The notes: generated from the sequence alone by a model not told the origin. A DNA stretch of 64,000 nt from Leptasterias polaris (GCA_037783415.1 JAZGTN010000176.1:682001-746000), one strand, 5' to 3'. Shown: positions 40,185 to 53,041, counted from the first letter of the stretch. Numbers and translations: made by a program.

Positions 40185-43030
40185 CTGGAAACATCTTGAC
40201 TTTTTTCTATTGAGGAGTTTAAAACATTTTAAAATTAAGCAAAAGAAAACACAATGATTGACACTTTAACACATGTAAGAAAGAAAAGAAAAGACACAGT
40301 AGTTACATGTGCAACCTATTAATCTCATTTAAATCTATGAATATGTTTTGTAAATGTAATAGTCTAGGGTCCCAGTGCCAGTAAAGGCCCAACTACCACA
40401 ACTATTATTAAAAAAAGATGCCTGATCAGAGGGGCAGCTGTTCTCAGAAAAATTGGTCCATTGCTAAAATTTAAGAACCAAAGTTAATTACAGAAACTAG
40501 TCTTGTAAATAACCAGATTAGGCCGATATCTTAAGACATACAATGTCAAGTATTGTCTTTATCATTCTTTTGTTCCACAGTATTTGGTGAAATTTGCATT
40601 TATTTAACCAAGAGATCAAAAATCTACGGTAACATTTATGTATGCAAATATGAGTAAACAGTAATAGAGTGCAAAACAGAATCAAAGTTATAAGTTCAGA
40701 GGCTCAAGTTTCTTTTGTCAGAGTCCAACTGAGGAGTCATGAGTCACTTATTTTCATCATTAGAATCTGTTTGTAGTGATTTAGTAATAAAATTGTGTTA
40801 GTTAATTCAATCAGCTGGTTTAGGTGATAGAACCCCGGAACCGAGTTAGCTCATGAAGTAAAAGGAAAACCACACAATTTTGAGGCATATTTGTGTGAAT
40901 CATTGTATTTCAATTTTTTAAACACCTGTCCAGCCATATTCAATTCATTAAAAAATGCTTTTTACAGCCCAAAGAGCCCAATCCGAACTCAACATGTCTC
41001 TTTAATAGTTTTTAGAAAAGATGTTGAGTTGTGTCAAGTCTGAGTCATGATAACTAATTATCACTCATGCAAGTCTGAATACGAGTCTTCTTCCAATGCA
41101 ACTTCAGTTGTGTCAGAGTCGCCATCATTTTGAGTCAAGTCAAATTTGAGTCAGAGCCCTAAACGCGAGTTATACAACACACAATACATTATCGTATACA
41201 ATGTACCTTGCCATGGCGTATTCCATATCACCTTATAAAACTACCAGCAGCTTGATTTTGTTTTTGTTAGATTTGAAGTCTAGACGGTACCTACAATGTA
41301 AATGTAGAAAAGTGGTAAAAGTGCATGGTGTAAATATACATAATTATCGCAAACAAATCCTGCTCAATTTTAATATCTTGCACTCACATTGGCAAACAAA
41401 CATGTACAACTTATTCATCTGATCAGATCTCTTGTTTTTGAACTGTTGCCTTATCAACAAAACAGCCCGAATTGCAATTAATCACTAATTGGAAAATGTC
41501 TACAATTTTTCATTTTTTATTTCAAAATTCTAAAATAAATCTTTCTTTTTGCCATGAGTAATTAATTTGAAGGGCACTCTGACCAACTTACTCTGAGCCA
41601 ACAATATATTTGTACTGAGCCAACAATCTTCATGTCTCACAATTTGAAATTCTGCCTGTGTGATCAACTGATGACTCAATTCAGCCCCACTGATCTCTGC
41701 TTGCACCATTTTTACATGATCTGACTCTGTTCCTTTAATTTGTTGCTTCTGTCCCATCGTCATTACACATTGTGAGTGCACACATGGCCATTTCTTTTAA
41801 ATAAGTAAAAAGAGAGAGGTCAAGGTAAAAGAACACAAAGACAAATTTCTACATGTATTTCAATTGCAACGATTTTGGTCCATAAATTTGTTTGCCATGA
41901 GGGTTGACATGACACAAAGAATATCCAACAAATGAAGTCCTGACAGTAATAATTCATTGGGGGACCTGCTCTCTTCTGCTAGTGTTAGGCAGTTAATTTG
42001 TGTCCCAGCCTAACCAATCACATGGACCCACACTTGTGTACTGAGCATCACCAAAATTAACATGATAAAAGGTAAATCATCAAATCAAACATGTAACCTT
42101 TAATGTCATGACTTTACAAAAACGAAAAATTATTTCTGCAACCTCTGATGACATTATTATTATTATTTGTTTCCCTCTTTTTTACACACAACCATTCCTG
42201 CCAGCTACGGTCAAACATGACGAACAGCGCTGGTGGGCAATCAAAAATATCAGGGGAAAAACACACAAAACAACCACAACAGGCTAGGAGCACGCACACA
42301 GCAACAATAACCTAGGGCTTAAAAGAAAAGAACAGACACGTGTTTGAACAACACTGAACTCTTGTACATGAAGCAGGGGACTATGTATAGCTCATTAAAA
42401 AATGGTGCATAGCCTAAACAAACAATGAGCCCCTCCTCTGAAGGCTGACCTCAGGGGGAAGCCTGGATTCCAGATGTTCACAATGCCACGAGGGAGTAGG
42501 GATGCACTGCAGTTTTTAAATACGACATTGACGATTCATTTGACACACTCTTACTCTGCTCCAATATCTATTTTTTGAGGGTTACCTCTTGCATTGCCAT
42601 CAAGACAACCCATCGTTAGCATGTCTTGATGAGTTTGACTGGTGTCCACATTCATCCTCATGCCCCATGGTACAATAATAATAACACAAACTGAAAAAAC
42701 TTCAATTCATTGTGACACACAAAGAACAAGGTGTTCATATTATGGTGCAAGACTTATACGTTTGCACTTTTACAACCATCAATGTTTAAAAACTTTGTTT
42801 ATCTGTATGTTCTTATTGTTTCAGCTCACTAAACTGGAACTTGTGTCATAACCATGATTTACAAATGTACATGTAGGCCTATATTGTTTTATGAATCAGC
42901 ACACAGTTGTAATGTCTGGTGTAAATCAGCACATCATTGCACTAAGGAGTTACGATCATAAAAGAAGTATGGAGGAGGAATTACCTTTGTGCACCGCAGA
43001 GTTTTAAAGTTCACTGTCGGTTAAGGCTAA
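40185..43030. other. No gene recognised; may hold the transporter 5' end
   Basis: I could not pick out the missing first exon or a promoter. At about 40700-41160 there are loose GAGTCAAGTC/TGAGTCA-type repeats. No TIR or LTR seen. Confidence 0.4.
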
Positions 43031-43039
43031 AGTCAAAAG

Positions 43040-44846
43040 ACAATAGACTTTTTAACGGTCGTTGCAAGGACAGTTGGATGAGATGTTGGAAGATGGTCGC
43101 ATAGAGCGGTCATATTCTTCGTGGGCCTCTCTAGTGGCGATGGTTCCTAAGCGACAACCAGGAGAGTACCGACTATGTATGGATTATAGGAAACTAAATC
43201 GAGTGACCAAACTCGATGCCTACCCGATGCCGACTATCGATTCCATTCTGGACTCGTTGCATGGAGCCACTATCTTTAGTTTATTGGACTTAAAGAGTGG
43301 GTACCACCAGATGAAACTAAATCCTGCCGACAGAGAGAAGACCGCTTTTGTGTGTGAAGAGGGTATATTACACTGAACAGTGTTGCCGTTTGGGGTGATT
43401 AATGGTCCAGCGAGTTTCCAGCGTTTAATGGAGATTGTTTTGGAGGGTTTGATCGGTGTGATTTGTTATGTTTACTTACATGTAGATGATATTGTGTGTT
43501 TTTCGTCTTCCCCCAGCCAACATGTTGATGTTACGACGAATTTTACACCGCCTGCAGGAAGCTGGGCTGACCGTGAACTGGGCCAAGTGTGCTTTCGGCC
43601 GTAGCTCGATGAGATACCTTAGCCATGTGATTGGTAGTGATGGGCTCCACACCGTCCCTGAGAAGGTCCAAGCAATCGTGGACTATCCAGTGCCTAAGAA
43701 TGTGAAACAGCTGGAAGGGTTTCTTGGCATGGTTACTTGTTATGCAAAGTTCATTCCAAATCTCGCTACACTGTCTGCACCCCTAAATCAGCTTCGTCAG
43801 AAGAACATGCCATGGACATGGACGTCAGAGCGCTCTGCTGTTGTTGAGGAGTTAAAGCAGGTTTTGATGTCAGAGCTAGTGCTGGTATATCCGGATTTGA
43901 GCCAGCCCTTTATTGTCCACATAGATGCCAGTGACACCGGTCTGGGTGCTGTTTTGTTACAAGGAACCAATGATCAGCTGCATGCCATTGCGTATGCGAG
44001 TCGCTCCCTTTCTTCTCCTGAGCGAAATTATACCACTACTGAGAAGGAGTGCCTTGCAGTGATATGGGCTTTAGAGAAATGGAGGTTTTATTTGGAGGGT
44101 AAGAGATGTCAAGTAGTGAAAGACCATCAGGCTTTGACATGGTTGTTCCGGAAGGCCCAACTGACTGGCAGGCTCGCAAGATGGGTGTTGCACTTACAAG
44201 ATTTCATTTTTGACATCACATATCGTCGCGGTGAGCTACACATCACGTACCAGACGCACTCTCCAGCGTGCACGAAGATATTCCGTTGGTTGGTACATGT
44301 ATTGTACAAGGTACCAATGTGACTCAGACGCCAGCCGACACTGCAACTGTTGAGTTTACTCTTTCCAGTGTGGACCGTACAGACAGTGCATCTGTGGGCA
44401 CTGTTGATGATGGAGAGAGGTGTGATGGAGAGAGGTGTGCTGCTGCTCGATGCATTGGTCCAATGGAAGATGTGGTAGATTGGATACAGTGTGATGGTTG
44501 TCTGGAGTGGTTCCATATGGCTTGTGTCTATGTCAAGAAGAAACACGCCGAAGACATGCCGACATATGCATGTCCAGCATGCCGTAGGAAGCGGTGTGAC
44601 ACCAGACAAAACGTTGAATGGGCTAATGGCAGTGGCACTACCCCTACAGAGGTACTTGCGGGTATGCCTCTGCCTGACTTGACAACTGTCCGCGATGAAC
44701 AGTTAAAAGATCCAACCTTGATTGCTCTTCGTGACAAGGCCTCTGAACAAAAGGCCAGACTTACATTTGGGATTACGTACACATGGGATTATCGGATTAG
44801 TTACAGCTGCCTGGCTGCTCTAATAAACGTTCTGCTGATGGATTAA
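43040..44846 (+). pseudogene. Ty3/gypsy pol fragment (RT-RNase H) with PHD finger
   Basis: The frame 43062-43376 has LLDLKSGYHQMKL (RT motif A). A TGA replaces the expected Trp codon at 43374-43376. LPFGVINGPASFQRLM (motif B) follows, and a VDD catalytic pair with a small local insertion in front of it. The frame 43486-44322 gives the connection domain and RNase H (HIDASDTGLGAVLLQ; NYTTTEKECLAVIWALEKW). A frameshift near 44245 leads to 44268-44846. That part has a C4HC3 PHD-type finger (CIGPMEDVVDWIQCDGCLEW, HMAC, CPAC) and a linker like that before integrase (LTTVRDEQLKDPTLIALRDK sense). Integrase, gag, protease and LTRs are not seen. Its right end is cut by the element starting at 44861. 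Confidence 0.8.
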
Positions 44847-44860
44847 CAATTACAATTATA

Positions 44861-46964
44861 AACTAGAGATTCAGTTTTTGTTAGTTACAAAAAAAAGGTG
44901 TTCATGCTGAGTGATTTAATAAAATGGTGACATCATTATACCTTATCAATCCAATGTCTGGTTCAGGAGTTATTATTATTTTCAAATATTAAATTTAATC
45001 TTTCTGTTTGAACCAGAAGTCAAGGTCAAATGGGGTCACATTTTGTGAAGAGCGTGAATAGTTTATGAAGACCTTTGACATAATGTATGGATAATAATCA
45101 TCCAATTATGTGGTTCAGAAGTTATGAGTTTTTCAAATATAAAGTTTCAACTTCCGTTTTGAACCGGAAGTCAATGTCAAATGAGGTCACACTTTATAGT
45201 GTTGGTCAAGTCACTAAATTTTTATCTGATGACGTACAGAAAATAAACAACCAATGTGTGGTTTAGGGGTTATGATTTTGAAATTTCATCTTTCTGTTTG
45301 AACCGGAAGTCAAGGTTCAATGGGGTCACATCCTTTTTACTGTTGCTTAAGTCGTGGCATACTTTTCCAATTATGTATAGATTGTAAAAATCCAATGTGT
45401 CGTTCAGAAGTTAAGATTTTTTCAAAAAAAAAGTCTCAACTTCCGGTTTGAACCGGAAGGCAATGTCAAATGAGGTCACACTTGGTAATAATAATAATAA
45501 ATAATAACTAGTTCTTATATAGCGCATTTTACAATAACGTATCAATGCGCTTTACATTAGTGCCCTGATCATTGGGCCAATAACATTCCTTTAATCTTTC
45601 TCAGCTCCCTGGGGAGTATACAGGTACCCATTTATACCGCTGGGTGAAGAGAAGCAATTATAGCAAAGTGTCTTGCTCAAGGACACAAGCGTCATGACCG
45701 GGACTCGAACCCACACCCCGATGACTAAGCCACCAGAACTTAAATCCGATGCTCTTAACCACTCGGCCATGACACGCTAGCGTTGGTAGCGTTGGTGAAG
45801 TCTTTGGAGTCATTTCTGATGACGTATAAATGATAAAAATCAATTGTGGTTCAGGATTTATGATTTTTTAAACATTATATCAACTTCCGACTTTAACCGG
45901 AGAGTCAAGGTCAAACAGGGTCACATAATGTGTAGCACGTGATAAGTTTATATCGAACTTTCAGATGAAGTATGAATTGTTAAAATCCATTGTCTGGTTC
46001 AGGAGTTATAAATTACTCTGCGCATGAATTTAGTTGTAATCCAATTTTTCTTGACTTCTAAGAGAATACGCTTGAGAAACATATTTTTAAGTTTGAGTGG
46101 CCAGGGCAAGGTCATTTAAACGTTAATACACTATCAAGCGTCGTCAATGCGGGTCAACTGATACGTGCCTTTGATCGTCCTTTTTCGACCAGAAGTAAAG
46201 ATCAAAATGTTGTCATCTCTGTGCAGAAGTTTGAGCAGGATTAACGTTCTACATTCTGCTGAAATGATGAGTTGTTATTAAGATATAATCAATAAATTAA
46301 GATATTTTGAATTTTTCAACTTCCGATTTAAACCGGAAGTAAGGTCAAATGTTGTACAGCTTCTGTGTAGCATTTGTCAAACTTAAACGACCAATCCGTA
46401 GATTGTCAAAATCCGAATTATGGTTCACGAGTTATGATTTTTACAAATATTAAACTTTGATTTATTGTAATTCGATGCCCGATAACGTCATCATGACGTC
46501 ATTAGGTTTGGGTCGTCTTTATATTAAGGTTCAGTTGTCTGATGAGTTTCAATGATTAATTCAATTTCAATCTTGAGTTATTCCGTAGATAAGCCCGAAA
46601 ATGATTTTTAAGGAAAAACAACGGAGGCGATCTTCGACCTAGGGTAACGACCCGGAAGTTAAGGTCATATGATTTTGGCATTAACTTTTCAAATGTTGCC
46701 CTAGTCTTGATCTATCAGATGCCCAACTATGAACATCATAGCTTTCAAATTCACTGAGATACAGCAAAAAACAAATAGTCCTTTTTCAGCTTTAAAAACC
46801 TTGTAATTAGACACCTGATGACGTCATCATGACGTCATGAGAACTGTGCCGTACTCATATTGATGTTCAATTGTGTGATGAGTTTCAAGGTTCAATTCAG
46901 TTTCAATCTTGAGTTATGCTCTAGAAAAGAGTTCCGTGGAAGAAGATGAAGATGAAGAAAAAAA
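44861..46964 (+). mobile_element. Hairpin-bounded element (GGTGTTCG/C type, CTAGAGATTCAG start)
   Basis: Starts AACTAGAGATTCAG with the 5' hairpin AGTTTTTGTTAGTTACAAAAA and then AAGGTGTTCATGCTGAGTGA. The body contains several spaced copies of AACTTCCGGTTTGAACCGGA + AGTCAAGGTCAAA at about 145-160 bp, and a SINE insertion (45486-45778). It ends with a TGATGACGTCATCATGACGT block and an A/G-rich stretch, next to another start at 46965. Its 3' hairpin is absent. Confidence 0.6.
45486..45778 (-). mobile_element. tRNA-derived SINE
   Basis: On the minus strand: TGGCCGAGTGGTTAAGAGC (A box), GGTTCGAGTCCCGG (B box), a body with TTGAGCAAGACACTTTGC, and a 3' end GCGCTATATAAGAACTAG followed by (TTA)n. The head resembles a class II (Leu/Ser-like) tRNA. 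The empty site is visible in the related copy at about 47188-47200 (ACACTTGGTAGCGTTGGTGA). A short TTGGTA duplication flanks the insert. Confidence 0.85.
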
Positions 46965-48230
46965 AACTAGAGATTCAGTTTTTGTTAATTACAAAAACAA
47001 GGTGTTCGTGGTGAGTGATTGAATGAATTGGTGACACTTTATAGCGTTGGTTAAGGTACAAAAGCTTTATCTGATGACGTACAGAAAATAAACAACCAGT
47101 GTGTGGTTCAGAAGTTATGATTTTTTCAAATAATAAGTTTCAACATCCGGTTTGAGCCGGAAGGCAGAACCAAATGAGGTCACACTTGGTAGCGTTGGTG
47201 AAGTCTTCGGAGTCCTTCCTGATGATGTGTAGATTATAAAAATTTAATATGTCGTTCAGGATTTATGATTTTCGAAACATTAAATATCAACTTCCCCCTT
47301 TAACCGGAAGTCAAGGTCAAACAGGGTCACATAATGTGTAGTGCGTGATTAGTTTATTACGACCTTTCAGATGATGTATGAATTGTTAAAATCCAATGTG
47401 TGGTTCAGGAGTTATGAATTTTTCAAATATTAGATGGATTATCCTCTGGATGGGGTGCAATATAAGTTGTAACAACGATCGATGCGAATCGTATTCCAAC
47501 ATACCTTTATACAGCACAAATACATCTACGTGCAAAATAATCACACGTGCATTGAACATACATTACAGGATGTCAACGGAATCGCACGTGCGACGTACGT
47601 GGGTAAGCGTGTTAATTCACTATCGTGCGTTGTCAATTTGTGGGTCAACACACAGGTGCGCTTGAACGTCCTTTTATGACCAGATATAAAGGTGAAAATG
47701 TTGTTATTTCTGTGCAAAAGTTTGAGCAGGATTAACAATCTACACCCTGATACACAAATTATGCTGAAATGATCAGTACTTTTAAAGTTATGAATAAGAT
47801 AAGATAGTATGAAATTTTCAACTTCCGATTTGAACCGGAAGAAAGGGTCAATGGGGTTACATTGTGTAGCTTTTGTCGAACTTTTAACGACCTATCTGAT
47901 GATGTGTAGATTGTAAAAATCCACGTTGTGGTTCATGAGTTATGAATTTTTTAAGTAGTAAACTTTGATTTACTGTAATTTGATACCCGATGACGTCATC
48001 ATGACATCATCAAGTGTGTGTCATCTTGGTACCAAGGTTCAGTTGCCTGATGGTTTTCAATGTTCCAGTCTATTTCAATCTGGAGTTATGCTGTAGATAA
48101 CCCCGAAAACGTTTTTTGAAGAAAAACACAAAGGCAAACTTTGACCTTCCGGTACGACCAGAAGAAAAGGTCATACGAACCCGCATTGACGACGCACGAT
48201 ATAGCGTAATATTTTGTATAAAACCTTGCC
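46965..48230 (+). mobile_element. Hairpin-bounded element, second copy, 3' part merges with an inverted copy
   Basis: Starts AACTAGAGATTCAGTTTTTG and TTAATTACAAAAACAAGGTG, then TTCGTGGTGAGTGA. The body is homologous to 44861-46964 but without the SINE. Near 48180-48240 it runs into an inverted copy of the same family. Confidence 0.55.
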
Positions 48231-49035
48231 CTGGCCACTCAAACTTTAAATTATGTTTCTCAAGCGTATTCTCTTAGAAGTAGGTTCATTTAGGAATATA
48301 TTTCGCATTGCATCACAGAGGTGGTCCATCTAATATTTGAAAAATTCATAACTGCTGAACCACACATTGGATTTTAACAATTCATACATCATCTGAAAGG
48401 TCGTAATAAACTAATCATACGCTACACATTATGTGACCCCGTTTGACCTTGATTTCCGGTTAAAGACGGAAGTTGCTTTTTAATGTTTTAAAAATCATAA
48501 ATCCTGAACCACTTATTAGATTTTTATCATCTGTACGTCAACAGAAAGGACATCGGAGACTTCACCAACGCTACTAAGCGTGACCTCTATTGATTCTGAC
48601 ATCCGGTTCATACCGGAAGTTAAAATTTATTTTTTGAAAAAATCTTAACTTCTGAAACACTCATTGGTTGTTTATTTTCTGTACATCATCAGTTGAAACT
48701 TTTGTAACTTAACCAACGCTATAAAGTGTGACCTCTATTGACCTTGAAATCCAGTTCAAACCAGAAGTTGAAACTTTATATTTCAAAATATCATAACTTC
48801 TGAACCACACATTGGATTTTTTCAATCTATACATCATCTGAAAGGTCTTCATAAACTTCTCAACATGTGACCCTATTTGACCTCGACTTCCAATCCAAAC
48901 CAGAAGTTCATGTTTAATTTTTGAAAAGTTCATAACTCCTGAACCAGGAATTGGATATAATGATGATACCTATTCATTCAATCACTCACCACGAACACCT
49001 TGTTTTTGTAGTAAACAAAAACTGAATCCCTAGTT
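48231..49035 (-). mobile_element. Hairpin-bounded element, inverted copy
   Basis: On the minus strand it starts at 49035 (AACTAGGGATTCAG), has TTTTTGTTTACTACAAAAAC and AAGGTGTTCGTGGTGAGTGA, and repeats of the CCGGAAGT type. The far end (TGAGAAACATAATTTAAAGT) pairs with the forward copy near 46070-46110. Confidence 0.6.
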
Positions 49036-49226
49036 TTTTTGTTTTTTGGGGGTTTTTTTTCTGATCAAAATGATCAATCACCAACTCGTAAATAGGTTAG
49101 AACTGAAACATGTTAAAGTTAAACTTTGACCTGCTGTAGCTCCAAGTTGAAATGTATACGTTGCCTGCATCAACAGTCTATGTTCCGATAGTATCCCCCT
49201 TTTCAATTCCAAGTAATAAGCTTATT

Positions 49227-50561
49227 TACCGTAATTTCTTGCGTATAAGACGCGTCTTATCTGACGTTTTAGACCACAAAATCATCACTGAGCCTTGTAT
49301 TCCGGTGCGCCTTGTATGATGTCGCTTGAGATCAAAATGACCGCGGCCGACGTGCAAATAATCTAGGCCCTATATAATGTAGCTGCGGTCAGGTTAATAA
49401 TGCGGTCGCCAACCATCAACTCACCACGCATTGTTGACGTAGTACATTATCAGTGCTCAACTCTCCAGACAATGTCGCCAGATTTTCATTCCGACAATGA
49501 CGCGATGTATTGAGCCGACTTTGTGGCCACGTGTCCCTATACATAACGACCGTGAATTCATTCCAACAATGCAGCAACGTGTTCATCACTTCTTTTGTGG
49601 CCGCGATTTCGTACCGAAAATACTGCATTCAGATTAATCAGAACGATTGCGGAAGCATTCACCCAACCTCTATTGTGTGAACGGTGATTCACGCATTCAC
49701 CCAACCTGTATTGTGTGAAAGGTGCGACCATGTCCATGGTTTACTTTAATCAACTTTATAAAAATAAACTGTAATCGTTACTTTTTAATTGATTGTATTT
49801 TATAAACGAAAAAACAATTATAAATCACGGGGAAGTGACCTTTTTTCGAAACTAATTCTATGGTAGACCTTCAGTTTAGTTAATTGTTTCGTTTATTTTA
49901 GCTCAAAAGTTACACATAAAATAACTGTAGTGAAAACAAAACCAACGAGAGAAACGAAGTCTTTCAATAAGTGTCTGTTTCGTTTATTTTAGCTTAAAAG
50001 TAAGATATAAAATAACTGTGGAGAAAACAAACCAGAGAAACGACGTCTTTGAATAAATGTTTGTGGTATAAAATAAAGAAAAGGAACTTCTCATTAATTA
50101 TAAATGTCACGTCCCCATCGGAATGGCAGGAGATTTTCCCCGTATGGTAGCGCCCTCTGTTGAACAAACTCCCTTCAGCCCTGTGGTAGCGCCCTCTGTT
50201 GGTCACCTGTAAACTCCCTTCAACCCCTTGTGACACACGGGAGAAAGAATCTCCTGAAAACGCCGCTGAACGGTAGGTTGGTTTCAGTTTAAAATGAACT
50301 TTTCTACATGTCTCTACATGTTTCAAGCACATGTGATTTCTATTTATTCACATATTGATTAGCGTGGTACTTTTAGGGTAACAAAATGACCCCTTTTTGG
50401 CGATGTACCGATACGGTCTGCTGTTTGCAGTCAAAGGTGCATGTAAGATCATGCGCCTTGTGCGGCGGTGCGCCTTGTCTGTTGATGCTTGAATTTTTTG
50501 GGGTAATTTCACGGCCCTGCGCCTTGTACGCCCCGCGTCTTATACGCAAGAAATTACGATA
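49227..50561. mobile_element. Non-autonomous TIR element (TACCGTAATTTCTTGCG)
   Basis: Ends TACCGTAATTTCTTGCGTAT and ATACGCAAGAAATTACGATA, inverted over about 28 bp. Subterminal GCGCCTTGTA/TGCGCCTTGT motifs repeat near both ends. About 1.34 kb, no transposase seen. Internal duplications include a TTGTTTCGTTTATTTTAGCT-type segment at about 49885 and 49977, and GGTAGCGCCCTCTGTTG at about 50147 and 50183. The outer ACCGTAATTT is shared with 22948-24166. Confidence 0.8.
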
Positions 50562-50839
50562 TATATGTAACATGGGACAGTATGGTTGTGGCATCTCTTC
50601 ATTTATTGGTTGAAAATCTAAACATTAACATTTTTGGAAAAAAAAAATGCGACGCAAACCAAATAAAATATATATAAACTGGAAAAGATAAGAAAAAGTT
50701 AACACGTCCGACTTCAACCTTGTGAAGTCCCAAATTATCCAAAGTAATATATAATTAATAGTGGTATCTTCAGTTTGGAGGAAGCGGCTGGTCTCTTCAA
50801 CAACGCAACGATGGTCGTGAATTTGCCGATTTTATGATG

Positions 50840-51356
50840 ACCTGCGAACTTCGACCTAGGGTAACGACCCGGAAGTTAAGGTCGTACGATTTTTGCGTTA
50901 ACTTTTCAAATGTTGCCCCAATCTTGGTCTATCAGATGCCCAACTATGAACATCTTTTAGCTTTCATATTCATTGAGATACAGCAAAAAGAAAATGGTAA
51001 TTTTTCAACTTTAAAAACCTTGTAATTCGACACCTGATGACGTCATCATGACGTAATGACAACTGTGCCGTCTTCATATTGAGGTTCAATTATCTGATGA
51101 GTTTCAAGGTTCAATTCAGTTTCAATATCGAGTTATGTTGCCGAGAAGAGTTCTACATGTACGTAAGAAGAAGATGGGTGAGAAAGAAAAAAAATCAGAA
51201 CAAAAACAAGAGGTGTTCGTGCTGAATTGCACGAACACCTACAAAAACGAAACAAAAACAAGAGGTGTTCGTGCTCATATTGCACGAACACCTAAAAAAA
51301 AAAAACTTTACAATAAGTTAATAACAATAGGTTTTCGGCTGACAAGCCGAACACCT
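50840..51356 (+). repeat. 3' end of a hairpin-bounded element with three successive hairpins
   Basis: Shares GTCATCATGACGTAAT and GAGTTTCAAGGTTCAATTCA with the 3' bodies of the other elements. Then come three hairpins: 51211-51240 (AGGTGTTCGTGC / GCACGAACACCT), 51263-51293 (same arms, different loop) and 51329-51356 (AGGTTTTCGGCT / AGCCGAACACCT). Each is preceded by an A-rich spacer ending AACAAGAGG or AACAATAGG. Confidence 0.75.
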
Positions 51357-52490
51357 AAAAAATGATCATCGAATCATTGGATAAAAATCATATAAACCTA
51401 AATGTCTGTAACAGAACGTTACTAAATACTTCCGAACTAGCAGCAGTTTTTGCAAACTCAACGCACGATGCCAGTCCACATAAAACAACAATACGGTGTA
51501 GCGGATCTCATCTTCTTCAATGGTGAATCCTTATTCACTAATTAGGATGTAGGATGGTGCAGAAGTGACGTCACACTCACAGGCAAAGTGCATAAGAAAT
51601 AAAAAAAGTGAAGATAAGATGGCCACAAGACAAAAGAGAACGACAACAATGGACGATAAACCTCGGATGTCCCCATCAGCGGCGGTAAAATAAGCTAATT
51701 AATGTAATGTTATGTATCAACTGATGTCCTAATTTACCTTTGTTTAGTGTAGGCCTAGTATTCAATTCATGCAAACAAATAAACTATTGTAACACTCAGA
51801 TGAACGTTGCGGACTGCTTTCACGTACACCACGGTCCTACTTTTGACGCCTGGATGTTCCGTCCCAACTTGACAATCGCATGATCGCACGAACTGTAGGG
51901 TAAATAAAATAGGGCCAATCCACTTTGTATCAAGGATACGAAGGATACAAAATGGATTGGCCAGTGATCCGATTGGCCCAATGGGGCTAGTTTTGTAGCT
52001 GCTGCTAGTATTGGGCGGCAGAACATATCGCCCAATTTGTTGTCGGTAGTATTTTGTTCCGTCCCAACTTTGACAATCGACATCGTCCCAACTATGTGAG
52101 ACGGCGCGCCTAGCAATGTAGCATGTACAGCCGCGGCGGTCACTAGTTAGTGAGTCCATGCCATGGAGTTCCTCCATGGTGAGTCACACCATAAATTTCG
52201 GAGCTTTACAATATTATTTTTAATTGTGAGAAGTTTACCTCAAAGTGCAAATTGTCTTTTCCAGGTATTACTGAAGTTTATTTCCAGATAATGATGTAAA
52301 CTTTACGAGTGTGCTGTGCGTCGAAACGATGTATGGGCGCCGCCATTTTTCTATAAACGAACATCACTAGGATCGACGCGTTCGATTAACTTCCCCGGAT
52401 ATATATTACACGGTGGGTGGGTACGGTGGGTCGACCACCTAGACTTGGTTCAAGTCGGGTTTCGTGCTAACCGAGTCAACAGTACATGAT
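51357..52490. other. No feature recognised
   Basis: Minus-strand frames at 51767-52177 are not like any protein I know. TTTGTATCAAGGATACGAAGG-type sequence at about 51924-51990 forms a loose inverted repeat (AATCCACTTTGTATC / GATACAAAATGGATTGG). Confidence 0.4.
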
Positions 52491-52962
52491 GGGCGCACCA
52501 CACCAAATAAGCCAGAATTCATGCACCAAGCTACTTATCATAATTTGTAAACCCACAACTTATTTTTAAGAACATTTTGGGGGTCATGCAATTAATAGAT
52601 TGTGTAAATATAAGAATCTATCACAACCTGGGGGTTCGGTGCTTCAACTTTTGAGGAGACTGGATAAATTTAGGCGTTAAAGTTGGCCCTATTTGACCGG
52701 GAAAGTGGAGAAGTGCTTCACGAAAACTGGCAGCAAGTCGGTTTTGGAAAACAAAAAATTTCATGTTTTTTTTCTTCTGGGGTAGTTAGCAAAAATTCCA
52801 AACGGCTGACCTGCCAAAAATTGAAAAGAATTCTGAAGTTCAGTCGTCCGAAAAATAATATGTTTGATTGGTTTTCAAGAGGCTGATTTTTTGAGTATTT
52901 TTGAATATTTATCATTTAGCATTGGTTCCTATGGGAGTTTATTTAGTGTGGTGCGCCCTGCT
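52491..52962. repeat. 480-bp TIR repeat R, copy 1
   Basis: Starts GGGCGCACCACACCAAATAA and ends TTTAGTGTGGTGCGCCC, so its own ends are inverted. Related copies at 53042-53522, 57172-57652 (direct), 57653-57975 (inverted, shortened) and 59245-59718 (inverted). Confidence 0.85.
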
Positions 52963-53041
52963 GGCTGGCTGCCCCTGCCGCCGGTCGATCGGAGAAACCC
53001 GCTCGCCAGAGAGGGCGTCCTCTGGCTTCGGCCTTCCTTCA

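Noticed and set aside
45690..45778. Functional tRNA gene (Leu/Ser-like) on the minus strand
   Set aside because: It has A and B boxes but is the head of a SINE with a body and (AAT)n tail, and the cloverleaf does not close cleanly.
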